Below are positions 37,127 through 46,072 of a stretch of 64,000 bases of DNA, piece after piece. The position numbers and the translations under genes are program-made. The notes beneath the pieces are model-generated. The model was not told where the DNA came from, made no database searches, and was given only the letters and a program-made list of their open reading frames with translations. Position 1 is the stretch's first letter. Every line of letters begins with the position of its first letter. The stretch spans positions 1,364,001-1,428,000 of the forward strand of contig NZ_JAEKJZ010000001.1 in the NCBI RefSeq assembly GCF_017309185.1, read 5' to 3'. Source of the stretch: Roseibium aggregatum. GTDB lineage: Bacteria > Pseudomonadota > Alphaproteobacteria > Rhizobiales > Stappiaceae.

Positions 37127-38355
37127 TAGCGGTTGCTCGATCTGGCGTAAGCGGTGTGAATGCGGGAGGCGGCTTGGCGACCGTTCGAGGCTGAGGGGAC
37201 AAGATCGTCCTGCGGGTCAATGCCCCGCAATTCCTTGTAAAGCGCCGTTATGCGATCGCTCATAAGGTCAACGGAGAACGTTTCGGCCAGACAGTGGCTC
37301 AGTTCCTTCGCGTTCGCCTCCATTTTCTCGGGCTTGTCGAGGGCGTCCGCCATGGCAAGCGTCAATTTGCCGATATGACCCGGTTCGACCAAGCGGTTCG
37401 CGTAGCGGCCGAAAATTTCAGGTATGCCGCCGACGCGCGTTGCGATCAGCGGGCGCTGCGCGGCAACCGTTTCCAGGATGATATACGGCATGGCCTCGGC
37501 CCTGGACGGCACGACGACGGTTCGCGCCAGCTTGAAGGCCTCTCTTGCAGGCATGGCGCCGTGGAAGGTGACGGATCTGTCGAGACCCAGATTTGAGACC
37601 ATGGCGCGGTAGCGCTCTTCGTCCGGTCCTTCGCCGACAATATGGGCCTTGGGCGCGGTGCCCGTCTTGAGGCGAATATTGTAAAGCGCCTCGATGAACA
37701 GGTCGGGGCCTTTCAGGTCGCGCAGCATGCCGATGTAAAGAAAGTCCGCGGCGTCGCTGTCCACATCCACCGGGCGGAACTCTTCCGGCCTCAGCCCGTT
37801 GTAGACGATCCGGGTCAGGGCATGCGGGTGGCCGACCTTGCTCTCATAGGCGGCAGCTTCGTAGTCGGACACGAAGATCATTCCGTCCGTGATCCTGCCG
37901 AGCAGGTTTTCCAGGGTGTGGTAGACGCGGCCCTCGAAGCGGTGCGGATCGTAGTGCAGGCTGCCGCCGTGAGGGCAGTAGACACGGTCGACCTTTTGCC
38001 CCCTGAAACGCAGGGCCGAACCGATCAGCCGGGCATAGGCGCCGCCTTTCGCGCCATGGCCATGGAGAATGTCGGGTTTCAGGTCCCGGATGTGGCGGTA
38101 CAGGGTAAGGGTTGCCGAAAGGTCCTGAACGGTCAGGTGGCGCTGCATCGGAAAGCGCGCCAGGCCGAGCGAGAGGGCCGGACGCAGCTCGTCCACGTGC
38201 TGGTTGTCGTATGCGCTGCCGGTGCTGCTGTCGCAGATAAGGCCGACCTCGTGTCCTGCCTCTGCCTGGCACGTCGCCAAATCGCGGATGTGGCGAAAGA
38301 TCCCGCCTATAGGCGAGCGGACGCAATGCACGATCCGCAAGGGAGTCGATGTCAT
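37126..38355 (-). CDS. Glycosyltransferase family 4
   Basis: 409 residues with a GT-B fold. LRIVHCVRSPIGGIFRHIRDLATCQAEAGHEVGLIC is the acceptor-domain opening; ILHGHGAKGGAYARLIG follows. The donor domain has LYIGMLRDLKGPDLFIEAL, HIVGEGPDEERYRAMV and VPSRAEAMPYIILETVAAQRPLIAT, including E-x7-E. It resembles enzymes that add early sugars in succinoglycan-like loci. It is the first gene of the leftward trio GT4, sugar transferase, polymerase. ATG 38355 lies about 100 bases from the Wza-like gene's stop on the same strand. Confidence 0.88.
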   Translation of the reverse strand: MTSTPLRIVHCVRSPIGGIFRHIRDLATCQAEAGHEVGLICDSSTGSAYDNQHVDELRPALSLGLARFPMQRHLTVQDLSATLTLYRHIRDLKPDILHGHGAKGGAYARLIGSALRFRGQKVDRVYCPHGGSLHYDPHRFEGRVYHTLENLLGRITDGMIFVSDYEAAAYESKVGHPHALTRIVYNGLRPEEFRPVDVDSDAADFLYIGMLRDLKGPDLFIEALYNIRLKTGTAPKAHIVGEGPDEERYRAMVSNLGLDRSVTFHGAMPAREAFKLARTVVVPSRAEAMPYIILETVAAQRPLIATRVGGIPEIFGRYANRLVEPGHIGKLTLAMADALDKPEKMEANAKELSHCLAETFSVDLMSDRITALYKELRGIDPQDDLVPSASNGRQAASRIHTAYARSSNR

Positions 38356-38462
38356 GGTGCAGTTTCCCTGTTTCCGCCCCCAGGTTTCTTAACCGAACCT
38401 GTCGGGCACTGGAACCGCACACTAGCAAAGGGAGGTGAGTTCTCCGTTAATTGACGGAGGGT

Positions 38463-39020
38463 CTAGAAATAGCGCTCCCGGACGTAAATCGTGTCACCGG
38501 GGCGGATCGGGTCCGAAATGGGAACACGGCCGTTTAGAATTTCTCCGTTGATCTGCCGGGTGATGTCGACAGTTTGCTGCTGGGCGCGGGAGCTGAAGCC
38601 TCCCGCGGTCGCGATCGCGTTCTGGACGGTCATGCCGGCGACATAGTTGTATTGGCCCGCATTTTGCACTTCACCCATGACGAAGATCGGCCGGTAGGTA
38701 TCGACTTCAACCGAAACGTCCGGATCTCGGATGTATCCCTGGCGCAGCCGGGCGGCGATTTCCTTCGCCAGACCGTGCTCCGTTTTACCGCGCGCGGCAA
38801 CGCTCCCGACCAGTGGGAACGAAATATATCCAGCCTGATCAATGATATAGGTGTTCGATAGGTCGTCCTGCCCGAATACGATAATCCGCAGCCTGTCGCT
38901 GGAATCCAGACGATAGGGCTGGGTCAGCGTTTCGTGAAACGCGGTTGGGGGCTGCCGGTAGCCGCTGCAGGCGGCAAGACCAAGGCACAGGCATAGAACG
39001 AGAAGTGCTCTCATTCGCAT
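38463..39020 (-). CDS. Short Wza-like polysaccharide export lipoprotein
   Basis: 185 residues. A lipoprotein signal ends at LAAC (lipid anchor Cys18). YRLDSSDRLRIIVFGQDDLSNTYIIDQAGYISFPLVGSV is the Poly_export domain and PIFVMGEVQNAGQYNYVAGMTVQNAIATAGG an SLBB domain. This is about half the length of E. coli Wza and lacks its C-terminal barrel helix, as is usual in alphaproteobacterial forms; the outer-membrane pore may need a partner. GGAG stands eight bases before ATG 39020. It diverges from the GumC-like gene, with 197 bases between them, so both parts of the export apparatus share a promoter region. Confidence 0.92.
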   Translation of the reverse strand: MRMRALLVLCLCLGLAACSGYRQPPTAFHETLTQPYRLDSSDRLRIIVFGQDDLSNTYIIDQAGYISFPLVGSVAARGKTEHGLAKEIAARLRQGYIRDPDVSVEVDTYRPIFVMGEVQNAGQYNYVAGMTVQNAIATAGGFSSRAQQQTVDITRQINGEILNGRVPISDPIRPGDTIYVRERYF

Positions 39021-39217
39021 CGACGACTCTCCTACAATTCGCAGGACAGCATCGCGTGTTATGGTTAATCGAGGGTGAAGAGAGCAATCGCGGCGGCATC
39101 CGGTCCGTGAACGGGGAAATGTCTTGGTTAATCGACGGGGCCGCGCAATTTCGGGAAGTTTAACCGATCGCTTACCCTAATTCGACATAGTTTGTCGGAA
39201 TCTGGAGTTTCGAAACG
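39021..39217. promoter_or_regulatory. Divergent promoter region of the export genes
   Basis: 197 bases between the starts of the Wza-like and GumC-like genes. It is the only space for both promoters. Specific -35/-10 elements were not resolved. Confidence 0.35.
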
Positions 39218-41692
39218 ATGCAATCTGACCGGCAAGCCCTTTCCGAAGACGATATGGCGCTGGACCTTGGCGGCCTGCTGCGGGCGATCGGCCGGTCCTT
39301 GACCTGGCTTTTGCCCCTGACCCTTCTTGTCGCGGGCGCCGTTTTCATCGGCCTGCAATTCGTTCCGCCCAAATACAAGGGCGAAGCCCGCATCCTTATT
39401 CAGAGCACGGACACCAAGTTTCCGGGTGAAGCCCGGGGTGTCGAGGAGGAGAGGGCGCTTCTCGACAGTGAGGGCGTGGCAAGCCAGGCGCAATTGCTGA
39501 TGTCCTCCGACCTCGCGCGCCGGGTGGCCCGAAAACTCGACCTGGCCGCAATCCCCGAGTTTGGCGCCAGGGACGATGCCTCCCTGCTTGGAAGCCTGCT
39601 GTCGATGGTCGGGCTGGGCGGCGAACCGGAAGGCGGCAGCGCGGAAGACCGGGTCCTCAAGCACTACTACCAGAACCTGGACATCTATCGTCTCGAGGGG
39701 TCCAGGGTCATTGCCATCGATTATTCGGCGGAAAATCCGGTTCTGGCGGCAAAGGTCGCCAATACCATTGTCGATGAGTATCTCTCGCTGCAGTCGGACT
39801 CCAAACGGCAATCGACGGAATTGGCTTCCGCGGCCTTGCAGCCTCAGATCGTCGAATTGCGCAAGGAAGTCCAGGCCGCAAGGCAAGCGGTCGCCGATTT
39901 CCGCGCCCGGTCGGATCTCCTGATCGGTTCGGGCAACACGACCTTGAACCAGCAACAGCTGACGGAGACGAGCAGCGACTACTCCGCTGCCCAGGCCGAC
40001 AAGGCGGAAGCACAGGCAAAGGCGGATCTGATCCGCGAATTGCTGAACTCCGGCGGTTCCCTGGAGACGGCGAGCGAAGTCTTGAACTCGACGCTGATCC
40101 AGCGGCTTCGGGAACGGCAGGTCGAGATTCAGTCCACCATTGCGGAATTGTCCATCACCCTGTTGCCGAACCATCCGCAACTCAAGGCTCTGCAGTCCCA
40201 GCTCAGGGACTATGACCGGCAGATCAGAACCGAGGCCCGCCGCATTCTGCAGGGGTTGGAAAATGACGCCAAGGTGGCGAACCAGCAGGCGCTTGCCCTG
40301 GAAAAGCGCCTTGAGGACCTCAAGACCGCCGCTGCGCGCTCCAACGCGGACCAGGCGCGGTTGAGCGAATTGGAACGCGAAGCCAACGCCAAGGCGGTTC
40401 AGCTCGACCAGCTTCTGCAGAGCTATCAGGAGGCGGACACAAGGCTGCGAGCGCAGATCCTGCCTGCCGATGCAAGGATCATATCCCAGGCCAGCGTTCC
40501 GGCCGAGCCCTATGCGCCGAAAGTCATCTCAAGCACCATTATCGCAGGGCTTGTAACCTTTATTCTTGGCTGCACCTTCGTTTTGATGCGCGCGTTTTTA
40601 TCCGGAAACGCGCTTTACAGCCTGAACGGCGCCGGCGTTGCCGAAGACGGGCAGATCCGCGCCTATGGCGCGCCGGACCATGTGCGAGGGCCGACCGCTC
40701 CGCCATCTGGCATTGGAGAAACGCTTCACCCGCAAACGCCGGTCTCCTCGGCAAGTTTCGGCTGGGGCGGAGGCTATGGCGAGAGCGTCTCGAATTACCG
40801 GATGGAGACCGCACCGGAAAACGATTTCCCGGGCGGGCTGCCGGAAACCCCGCGAGAGCCGGAAAGTCCGATGGCCGGCGGTCCTGCGCAAACCGAACGT
40901 TTCGCCCCCGAAGACGCCGGCGACACGCGCGATGGAGAAGACATGGCCGGAAGGATCAGGGCCGCCCGGTACGACCGCGATTTTGCGCCGGACTGGCTGC
41001 GCGGCTCCGCCGGTTCACGGATGGAGGAACCTGGCGAAGAGGTTTTTGAAGCCGTTCCCGCTCCCGCTGCTGCCGCCGCGGACGAGACGCAGCCGGAAGA
41101 CGAAGAGGCTGGAGCCGGCCTTCAGGCCGCAAGCGCCGATACCGTGGCGGCTGAAGGACGCATCGTCGTTTTGAGTGTCGATGACGAAGCCCTCTCCCAT
41201 GACCTAGCGTTCGATCTGGTGCGCAGGGCCGCCAGGTCCGGCAAATCTGCCCTGATCCTGGAAGTCTTTCCCGAACAGTCGAACCCCAAGGCGGCGGAAG
41301 GATTCTCCGATATCGTGTCCGGCAGGGCTCCGTTCGCGAAAGTTGTCTACCGGGATGCGGGCTCCAAGGCCCATATCATTGAGGCAGGACGCGTGGCGAT
41401 CACGGACGAGATGGTCAATTCCGATCGCTTCAAACTGGCGCTCGATGCGGTCAAATCCACCTATGAGACCGTCGTGGTCGATCTCGGTGCCATTGACGGC
41501 ACGCTGGCCAGCGCTCGCATGCTGAGCTTCGCCGACCGGGTGCTGATCGCGGCGAATTCCGCCGACAGCAGCCATGAACTTCACAGCGCGGCGAACCTGC
41601 TCTCCTATAACACCGGCGCCAGGGTCGATGTTGTCATTTCCGGAGGACAGGGGCCGGACCCGCGCCGCAACGGCGACGGTCACGCGGCCTAG
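39218..41692 (+). CDS. Wzz/GumC-like copolymerase with degenerate kinase-like C-terminal domain
   Basis: 824 residues. Membrane helix 1 is at about 28-50 (LTWLLPLTLLVAGAVFIGLQFVP), the periplasmic Wzz/GNVR region with long coiled coils spans 55-430, and helix 2 (STIIAGLVTFILGCTFVLMRAFL) is near 440-462. A 180-residue acidic, proline-rich linker follows. The last 180 residues have the fold pattern of a BY-kinase/MinD domain (RIVVLSVDD, SALILEVFPEQ, YETVVVDLGAIDG) but no Walker A GxxxxGK[ST] and no tyrosine cluster, so catalysis is unlikely. It should control chain length and link synthesis with export through the Wza-like protein. GGAG lies ten bases before ATG 39218. Confidence 0.88.
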   Translation: MQSDRQALSEDDMALDLGGLLRAIGRSLTWLLPLTLLVAGAVFIGLQFVPPKYKGEARILIQSTDTKFPGEARGVEEERALLDSEGVASQAQLLMSSDLARRVARKLDLAAIPEFGARDDASLLGSLLSMVGLGGEPEGGSAEDRVLKHYYQNLDIYRLEGSRVIAIDYSAENPVLAAKVANTIVDEYLSLQSDSKRQSTELASAALQPQIVELRKEVQAARQAVADFRARSDLLIGSGNTTLNQQQLTETSSDYSAAQADKAEAQAKADLIRELLNSGGSLETASEVLNSTLIQRLRERQVEIQSTIAELSITLLPNHPQLKALQSQLRDYDRQIRTEARRILQGLENDAKVANQQALALEKRLEDLKTAAARSNADQARLSELEREANAKAVQLDQLLQSYQEADTRLRAQILPADARIISQASVPAEPYAPKVISSTIIAGLVTFILGCTFVLMRAFLSGNALYSLNGAGVAEDGQIRAYGAPDHVRGPTAPPSGIGETLHPQTPVSSASFGWGGGYGESVSNYRMETAPENDFPGGLPETPREPESPMAGGPAQTERFAPEDAGDTRDGEDMAGRIRAARYDRDFAPDWLRGSAGSRMEEPGEEVFEAVPAPAAAAADETQPEDEEAGAGLQAASADTVAAEGRIVVLSVDDEALSHDLAFDLVRRAARSGKSALILEVFPEQSNPKAAEGFSDIVSGRAPFAKVVYRDAGSKAHIIEAGRVAITDEMVNSDRFKLALDAVKSTYETVVVDLGAIDGTLASARMLSFADRVLIAANSADSSHELHSAANLLSYNTGARVDVVISGGQGPDPRRNGDGHAA

Positions 41693-41715
41693 AAAATCTG
41701 CCGGGCGGGCCGCTG

Positions 41716-42963
41716 CTATTGCGCGCGTTTTCCCGCCTCCGCGCGCCATTTCCGGAGGCGGCGGACCAGAGGCCAGAGCGTTTGGGAATTGCGGATCGCC
41801 GCCTTTGTCCTGATCTTCGTCTTCTCGAGGTCTCCGAGAAGCCGGCCTTTCCAGGTGGCGGCAAACAGGCTGTCATTGAGCCGGACCGCTTCGGCCCAGT
41901 CGGTCTTGTAGCGTTCTTCGCCGAGACCGAGGTCGATCGTGTCGAGGTGCGGCGCGGCGCAGGCGTATGCGATGATTTCCTTTACCAGGACGATACCCGG
42001 ACTGTACTGCAGGAGTTCGTCATGCGCGATGCTGTTGGAATAGGTGTAGATCGTTCCGGAACGTTCGGCGCACAGGTATGTGGCACGGATCGCCCCGCCT
42101 GTCTCGAGGTACCAGAGGTCGAGCGAATGGTCCCCGGGCGCAGCCTCGCTCGACCTCAGGCCGAGCAGGCGTTCCAGAAACTCCTGTCCCTCCGGGTCGC
42201 CGAAGGCGTTCGGTATGCCCACGGTCGCGGCCCGTTTCGCTCTTTGATCCAGAAAGGCCGCAAGACCGTTGCGGATTTCTTCCGCCGTGCTTGCCTTGAC
42301 CACCTTGTACTCCGAAAAGGCCTGCAGGTGTCTCTGCTTGCGCAAGAGGGACTTGCGCGAGGATTTACCGTGCGTTTCGCGGAACAGCTCCTCAAAGTCC
42401 GAAGGCAGTGAGCGGACGAAGATCGGACTTGGGCTCTGTGTCGCCGTTTCGAGGACCAGAGGGTGCGGGCGCCCCTGCCAGACTTCGGGAACGTTGTGCA
42501 GTGTCACGAGGTCGGCGCCGGCGCGACGGCAGATTTCCGACAAGAACGCGTTGATCTGGGTGGAAGTGACGCTTGCATAGAATTCGGCGTCCCAGACACC
42601 GGTGTTCTGGTTGCCGTTCTGGTGACCCAGGAAGGACAGCCTGGCGATACCGGCTGTCCGCTCCAGCGCAAGAGGCAGGATGACGACTGTGGCGTCACCG
42701 AGGCTGCCGATCGCAATCACGATGTCGAGGCCGTATTTCTTGCCGAGCGTCCGGCTCCAGGAATCAAGCCAATGAGGTGTTCCGAAAGGAATGACCGGAA
42801 GCGCGCTGGAAAGCTCTTGTTCAAATGGGGAACAGGTGTCGAAACTCGAACACAGAATAACCTCCAGAAAGGAGTCCTGTGTCGCCGTCATCCCGTCGCG
42901 CCGCGGATGGTCCACACTTTGAACGGTGTTGTGAACATCGGATAAACCATTTTGCATCAACAT
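41716..42963 (-). CDS. CelD/BcsL-type GNAT (FemAB-like) acetyltransferase
   Basis: About 415 residues. The C-terminal GNAT-like block of the Acetyltransf_6 family is seen: SRKSLLRKQRHLQAFSEYKVVKAS, ALFLDQRAKR-like AAFLDQRAKRAATVG, and GGAIRATYLCAERSGTIYTYSNSIAHDELLQYSPGIVLVKEIIAYA, ending DTIDLGLGEERYKTDWAE. Such proteins are found in exopolysaccharide and cellulose loci and are thought to acylate sugars or link amino groups. Start is uncertain: ATG 42963, ATG 42957 and ATG 42891 are all in frame without a clear ribosome site. It converges on the GumC-like gene. Confidence 0.8.
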   Translation of the reverse strand: MLMQNGLSDVHNTVQSVDHPRRDGMTATQDSFLEVILCSSFDTCSPFEQELSSALPVIPFGTPHWLDSWSRTLGKKYGLDIVIAIGSLGDATVVILPLALERTAGIARLSFLGHQNGNQNTGVWDAEFYASVTSTQINAFLSEICRRAGADLVTLHNVPEVWQGRPHPLVLETATQSPSPIFVRSLPSDFEELFRETHGKSSRKSLLRKQRHLQAFSEYKVVKASTAEEIRNGLAAFLDQRAKRAATVGIPNAFGDPEGQEFLERLLGLRSSEAAPGDHSLDLWYLETGGAIRATYLCAERSGTIYTYSNSIAHDELLQYSPGIVLVKEIIAYACAAPHLDTIDLGLGEERYKTDWAEAVRLNDSLFAATWKGRLLGDLEKTKIRTKAAIRNSQTLWPLVRRLRKWRAEAGKRAQ

Positions 42964-43082
42964 GGCAGACAACCGTGGGAACGAGCGGACAAAGCGTGTG
43001 AACGCTCGTTAGAACTAGCAATAATTGTTAAACAAACCGTGCGTTACTGGCAGTCCGGTAAAAAAATGAGCATTTGAGCCAG

Positions 43083-44183
43083 ATGGGTATGCGGCAAAAA
43101 GCGTTTTCTCGTGCGTTCTCGATTTTGCAAGGAACAGGGCTGGGCAAGGTGCTCGCGCCCTTCACGCGGGGCTGCGGCGCGATTTTCATGTTGCATCGTG
43201 TCGGTCCGGCCCGGACCGCCGAGTTCCAGCCCAACGGTCATCTGGAAATCACGCCGGAATTTCTGCGTCAGGCCGTCGAGAGGATCAGGGCCAACGGCTA
43301 CGAGATCATTTCTCTCGACAAGGCGGTGGATCTACTCAAGTCCGGGTACGGACACCATCGCTACGCGGTTCTGACCTTCGACGACGGATACCGGGACAAT
43401 CTGGAAATCGCCTATCCGATCCTGAAGGAGATGGATGCACCCTTTACCGTCTTCGTGGCAACAGGCCTCGTCGAGCGACAGAGCGAAATCTGGTGGGTCG
43501 CGCTCGAACGCATCATCGCGGAAAATGACGAGATTGCCTTTTCAAGGACGGTTGCGCCCGACGCCATTCCCTGCCGGTCCACTGCGGAGAAATACGCTTG
43601 TTTTGAAAAGCTGGCGGACTACCTGACGCTCGAAATGGGCGAGTTGGACCAGCGCAAGGTTATTCGCGCGCTGGCGGAAGATTACGGTCTCGATCTGGCG
43701 GCCTTGGCGGACGAACTTATGATGAGCTGGGACGAAGTCCGGCGGCTCTCGTCCGATCCTCTGGTGACGATCGGTGCGCATACGCACGATCATTTCGCCA
43801 TGGCCCGGCTTGAGTCGTGCGCCGCCCGCAAGGATGTGCTGAGAGGCATGGAGCTTCTGGAAAGGGAACTCGGAAGGCGTCCGAAGCATTTCGCCTATCC
43901 CTATGGCAAGTCTCACGCGGTGAGCCTGCGCGATGCGAACCTCCTCCGGGACATCGGCTTTGCCTCTTCGGTGACGACGATGCCGGGCGTCCTGCAGTCG
44001 GTCAACGCACGCGATCCGATGATGCTGCCACGGGTTTCCCTGAACGGCCTGTTCCAGGATCCCGCGGTTGTGGATCAATATCTGACAGGCGCGCCCTTCG
44101 CGCTCTATCGCATGGCCCGCTGGGCAACGTCGGGCTTTGGTGTCAGGGCCGGGGTTTCCCGCCTCTTTCCATCCACCAGATGA
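43083..44183 (+). CDS. Polysaccharide deacetylase (NodB homology)
   Basis: About 366 residues. The NodB domain has YAVLTFDDGYRDNLE (catalytic DD near residue 100) and VTIGAHTHDHFAMARLE, the H-x3-H metal motif. KHFAYPYGKSHAVSLRDANLLRDIGFASSVTTMPG is the later RxxxYP-like region. It lacks a signal peptide, so it may act on lipid-linked or cytoplasmic sugar precursors. Start ATG 43083 or 43092; TTG 43074 is in frame too. Its 3' end overlaps the convergent DUF2842 gene by 41 bases. It marks the right edge of the second polysaccharide locus. Confidence 0.87.
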   Translation: MGMRQKAFSRAFSILQGTGLGKVLAPFTRGCGAIFMLHRVGPARTAEFQPNGHLEITPEFLRQAVERIRANGYEIISLDKAVDLLKSGYGHHRYAVLTFDDGYRDNLEIAYPILKEMDAPFTVFVATGLVERQSEIWWVALERIIAENDEIAFSRTVAPDAIPCRSTAEKYACFEKLADYLTLEMGELDQRKVIRALAEDYGLDLAALADELMMSWDEVRRLSSDPLVTIGAHTHDHFAMARLESCAARKDVLRGMELLERELGRRPKHFAYPYGKSHAVSLRDANLLRDIGFASSVTTMPGVLQSVNARDPMMLPRVSLNGLFQDPAVVDQYLTGAPFALYRMARWATSGFGVRAGVSRLFPSTR

Positions 44184-44358
44184 TTGCCCCGGCCGGCAGT
44201 ACCCAGACGAGCCCGGCAATCGCGAAATAGACGAAGCGGACCGTGTGGGAGGACTGCTGCAATGTCATGTCGCCGATGACCATGGCGGTGAGCGCGTAAA
44301 CCACCACGAAGACCACCAGCAGTACCATGCCGACAAATTTGCGAAACGATGGAACCAT
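44143..44358 (-). CDS. DUF2842 membrane protein
   Basis: 71 residues with two hydrophobic segments (FVGMVLLVVFVVVYALTAMVI and FVYFAIAGLVWVLPAGAIIWWM). Length, the RKF start, and the WVLPAGxIIxWM ending match DUF2842, a family confined to alphaproteobacteria and often found beside heme A synthase genes, as here. Function unknown; an inner-membrane protein by composition. It converges on and overlaps the end of the deacetylase gene. Confidence 0.85.
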   Translation of the reverse strand: MVPSFRKFVGMVLLVVFVVVYALTAMVIGDMTLQQSSHTVRFVYFAIAGLVWVLPAGAIIWWMERGGKPRP

Positions 44359-44536
44359 TTTCAGGGCGCGTCCGTTGACCTTGTCTGAGGATAGGCTTTA
44401 ACGGGAGCCTATTTGCTGATTTTGAGCCGAAAGTGGGCCGCAAAGAGCTCTTCCCCGCTTGCCGTTCGTTCTTTGCACCTATATCTCCCCAAGCCAAAGG
44501 TCAAACCTGCTTTCGAGAATCACCTGGAAACGGTTC

Positions 44537-45637
44537 ATGTCAATATCCGCATACGGCGTTCAAGAAGGGCAGGGAGCCATACTCCCGGCCAGACTGGAAA
44601 GGATCCGCAGAAACAGGACGCTCATCCGCTGGTGGCTTTACGGCGTGTGCGCACTGATCCTGGCCATGGTTGTTGTCGGCGGTGCGACGCGCCTGACGGA
44701 ATCCGGTCTGTCCATCACCGAGTGGAAGCCGATCCATGGCGTCATTCCTCCCCTGAGCGAAGCGGAGTGGGAAGAAGAGCTCGAAAAATACCGGCAGATC
44801 CCGGAATATCAGCTGATCAACAAGGGCATGAGCCTGGACGAGTTCAAGTTCATCTTCTGGTGGGAATGGGCGCATCGGCTTCTCGGCCGCTTCATCGGCG
44901 TGGCCTTTTTCGTGCCCATGGTTGTTTTCTGGGCAGCCGGGCGTATTGAACCCTGGCTGAAGCCGCGCCTGGTCGTCGGGCTGGCCCTGGGCGGATTGCA
45001 GGGCTTCGTCGGCTGGTGGATGGTCGCTTCGGGCCTGGTTGAGCGGGTTGACGTGAGCCAGTACCGGCTCGCGACCCACCTGACCCTGGCCCTGTTCATT
45101 TTCGCCTATCTCTTCTGGATCGCCCGCAGGCTTACCCCACTGTCGGACACCGATGCGCACGAGCGGAAGCGGTTGGGCGGCCTGAGCAGGCTGGTTCTGG
45201 CCCTGGCCTTCCTCCAGATGTTTCTTGGCGGGCTCGTCGCCGGGCTGAACGCGGGCCTGACCTTCAACACCTGGCCGTTGATGGACGGCAGGCTGGTCCC
45301 GAACGGACTTTTGGTCATGCAGCCGGTGTGGCTGAACTTTTTCGAAAACGTCATGACCGTTCAGTTCCAGCACCGGATGACCGCCTATCTTCTGGTCGTC
45401 GCCGGTCTGGTGCTGACCTTTGCCACCTTCCGGGTGAGCAAGAGGGGAGAAGTGCGCCGCGCCGGGGCTCATGTCGGCGGCTTCATCGTTCTTCAGGCGA
45501 TTTTCGGCATCGCGACCCTGGTCATGCACGTGCCCCTGTCGGTCGCTCTCCTTCACCAGGGCTTCGCGGTCGTCGTCCTTGCGGCCTGCGTGGATCATCT
45601 GGCGGTGCTGAAGGGAAGCTTCCCGGTGCGCGGGTAG
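44537..45637 (+). CDS. ctaA: Heme A synthase, COX15/CtaA type 2
   Basis: About 366 residues from ATG 44537, preceded by GGAAA; the frame is open for 26 codons upstream without family likeness. Eight membrane helices are expected. VVVGGATRLTESGLSITEWKPIHGVIPP is the family signature, WWEWAHRLLGRFIG contains the first conserved heme-ligand histidine, and FQHRMTAYLLVVAG and LLHQGFAVVVLA hold further ones; ATHLTLALFIFAYLFW has another. It oxidises the C8 methyl group of heme O to give heme A for cytochrome aa3 oxidase, in the inner membrane. Transcribed away from the polysaccharide locus. Confidence 0.95.
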   Translation: MSISAYGVQEGQGAILPARLERIRRNRTLIRWWLYGVCALILAMVVVGGATRLTESGLSITEWKPIHGVIPPLSEAEWEEELEKYRQIPEYQLINKGMSLDEFKFIFWWEWAHRLLGRFIGVAFFVPMVVFWAAGRIEPWLKPRLVVGLALGGLQGFVGWWMVASGLVERVDVSQYRLATHLTLALFIFAYLFWIARRLTPLSDTDAHERKRLGGLSRLVLALAFLQMFLGGLVAGLNAGLTFNTWPLMDGRLVPNGLLVMQPVWLNFFENVMTVQFQHRMTAYLLVVAGLVLTFATFRVSKRGEVRRAGAHVGGFIVLQAIFGIATLVMHVPLSVALLHQGFAVVVLAACVDHLAVLKGSFPVRG

Positions 45638-46072
45638 TCGCCTCCTTTATTCCTCCGTGCCGTTCCGGACTTGGTCCAACAGGCGCAAACTCTTGCCTTT
45701 TGGCAAGGCATTCCCCCTTGGCGGTCACCCCGGACGGAGCCAAGCGGAGAACCGAGGCCCACTCATTTCCAGATCCAAACAATTCAAAAAAAGCCCTGCC
45801 ACAACGATAGGCGAGTGGGTCCCGGCTCTCGCTCTGCTCGGCCGGGATGACACCGAAAATAATGGCAGGCTCCCCAGCCCCGGATCTCCGCTGCGCTCCG
45901 TCCGGGAGGCTGTGGAGAGGGCATCCAACGGGTCAAAGTCAGCGCTATGGGACTTCATCCGGGGCCGCTCCTTTGATGCGTGGAGGAGGTCCCGGCTCAA
46001 GGCCGGGACGGCGGGGAGAAAATCCCGAGCTACCGGTGTAAATCGGTTTTGGGAGTGGCTTTCAAACGTTTC
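45638..46072. repeat. Intergenic region with long imperfect inverted repeats
   Basis: 435 bases without a gene. CCCGGACGGAGC at 45728-45739 begins an arm of about 30 bases that is repeated in reverse at 45877-45906 (ending GCTCCGTCCGGG) with a few mismatches. Two further GTCCCGGC/GCCGGGA hairpins lie at about 45818-45847 and 45990-46013. These GC-rich palindromes between convergent genes resemble the dispersed REP/RIME-type repeats of alphaproteobacteria and may help end transcription. Confidence 0.6.

Noticed and set aside
35501-37129. A 542-codon open frame on the plus strand opposite the sugar transferase gene
   Set aside because: It is the mirror of a strongly recognised gene; its product is low-complexity and rich in Gly, Asp, Gln and Arg, with no domain. 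High GC content keeps the antisense frame open.
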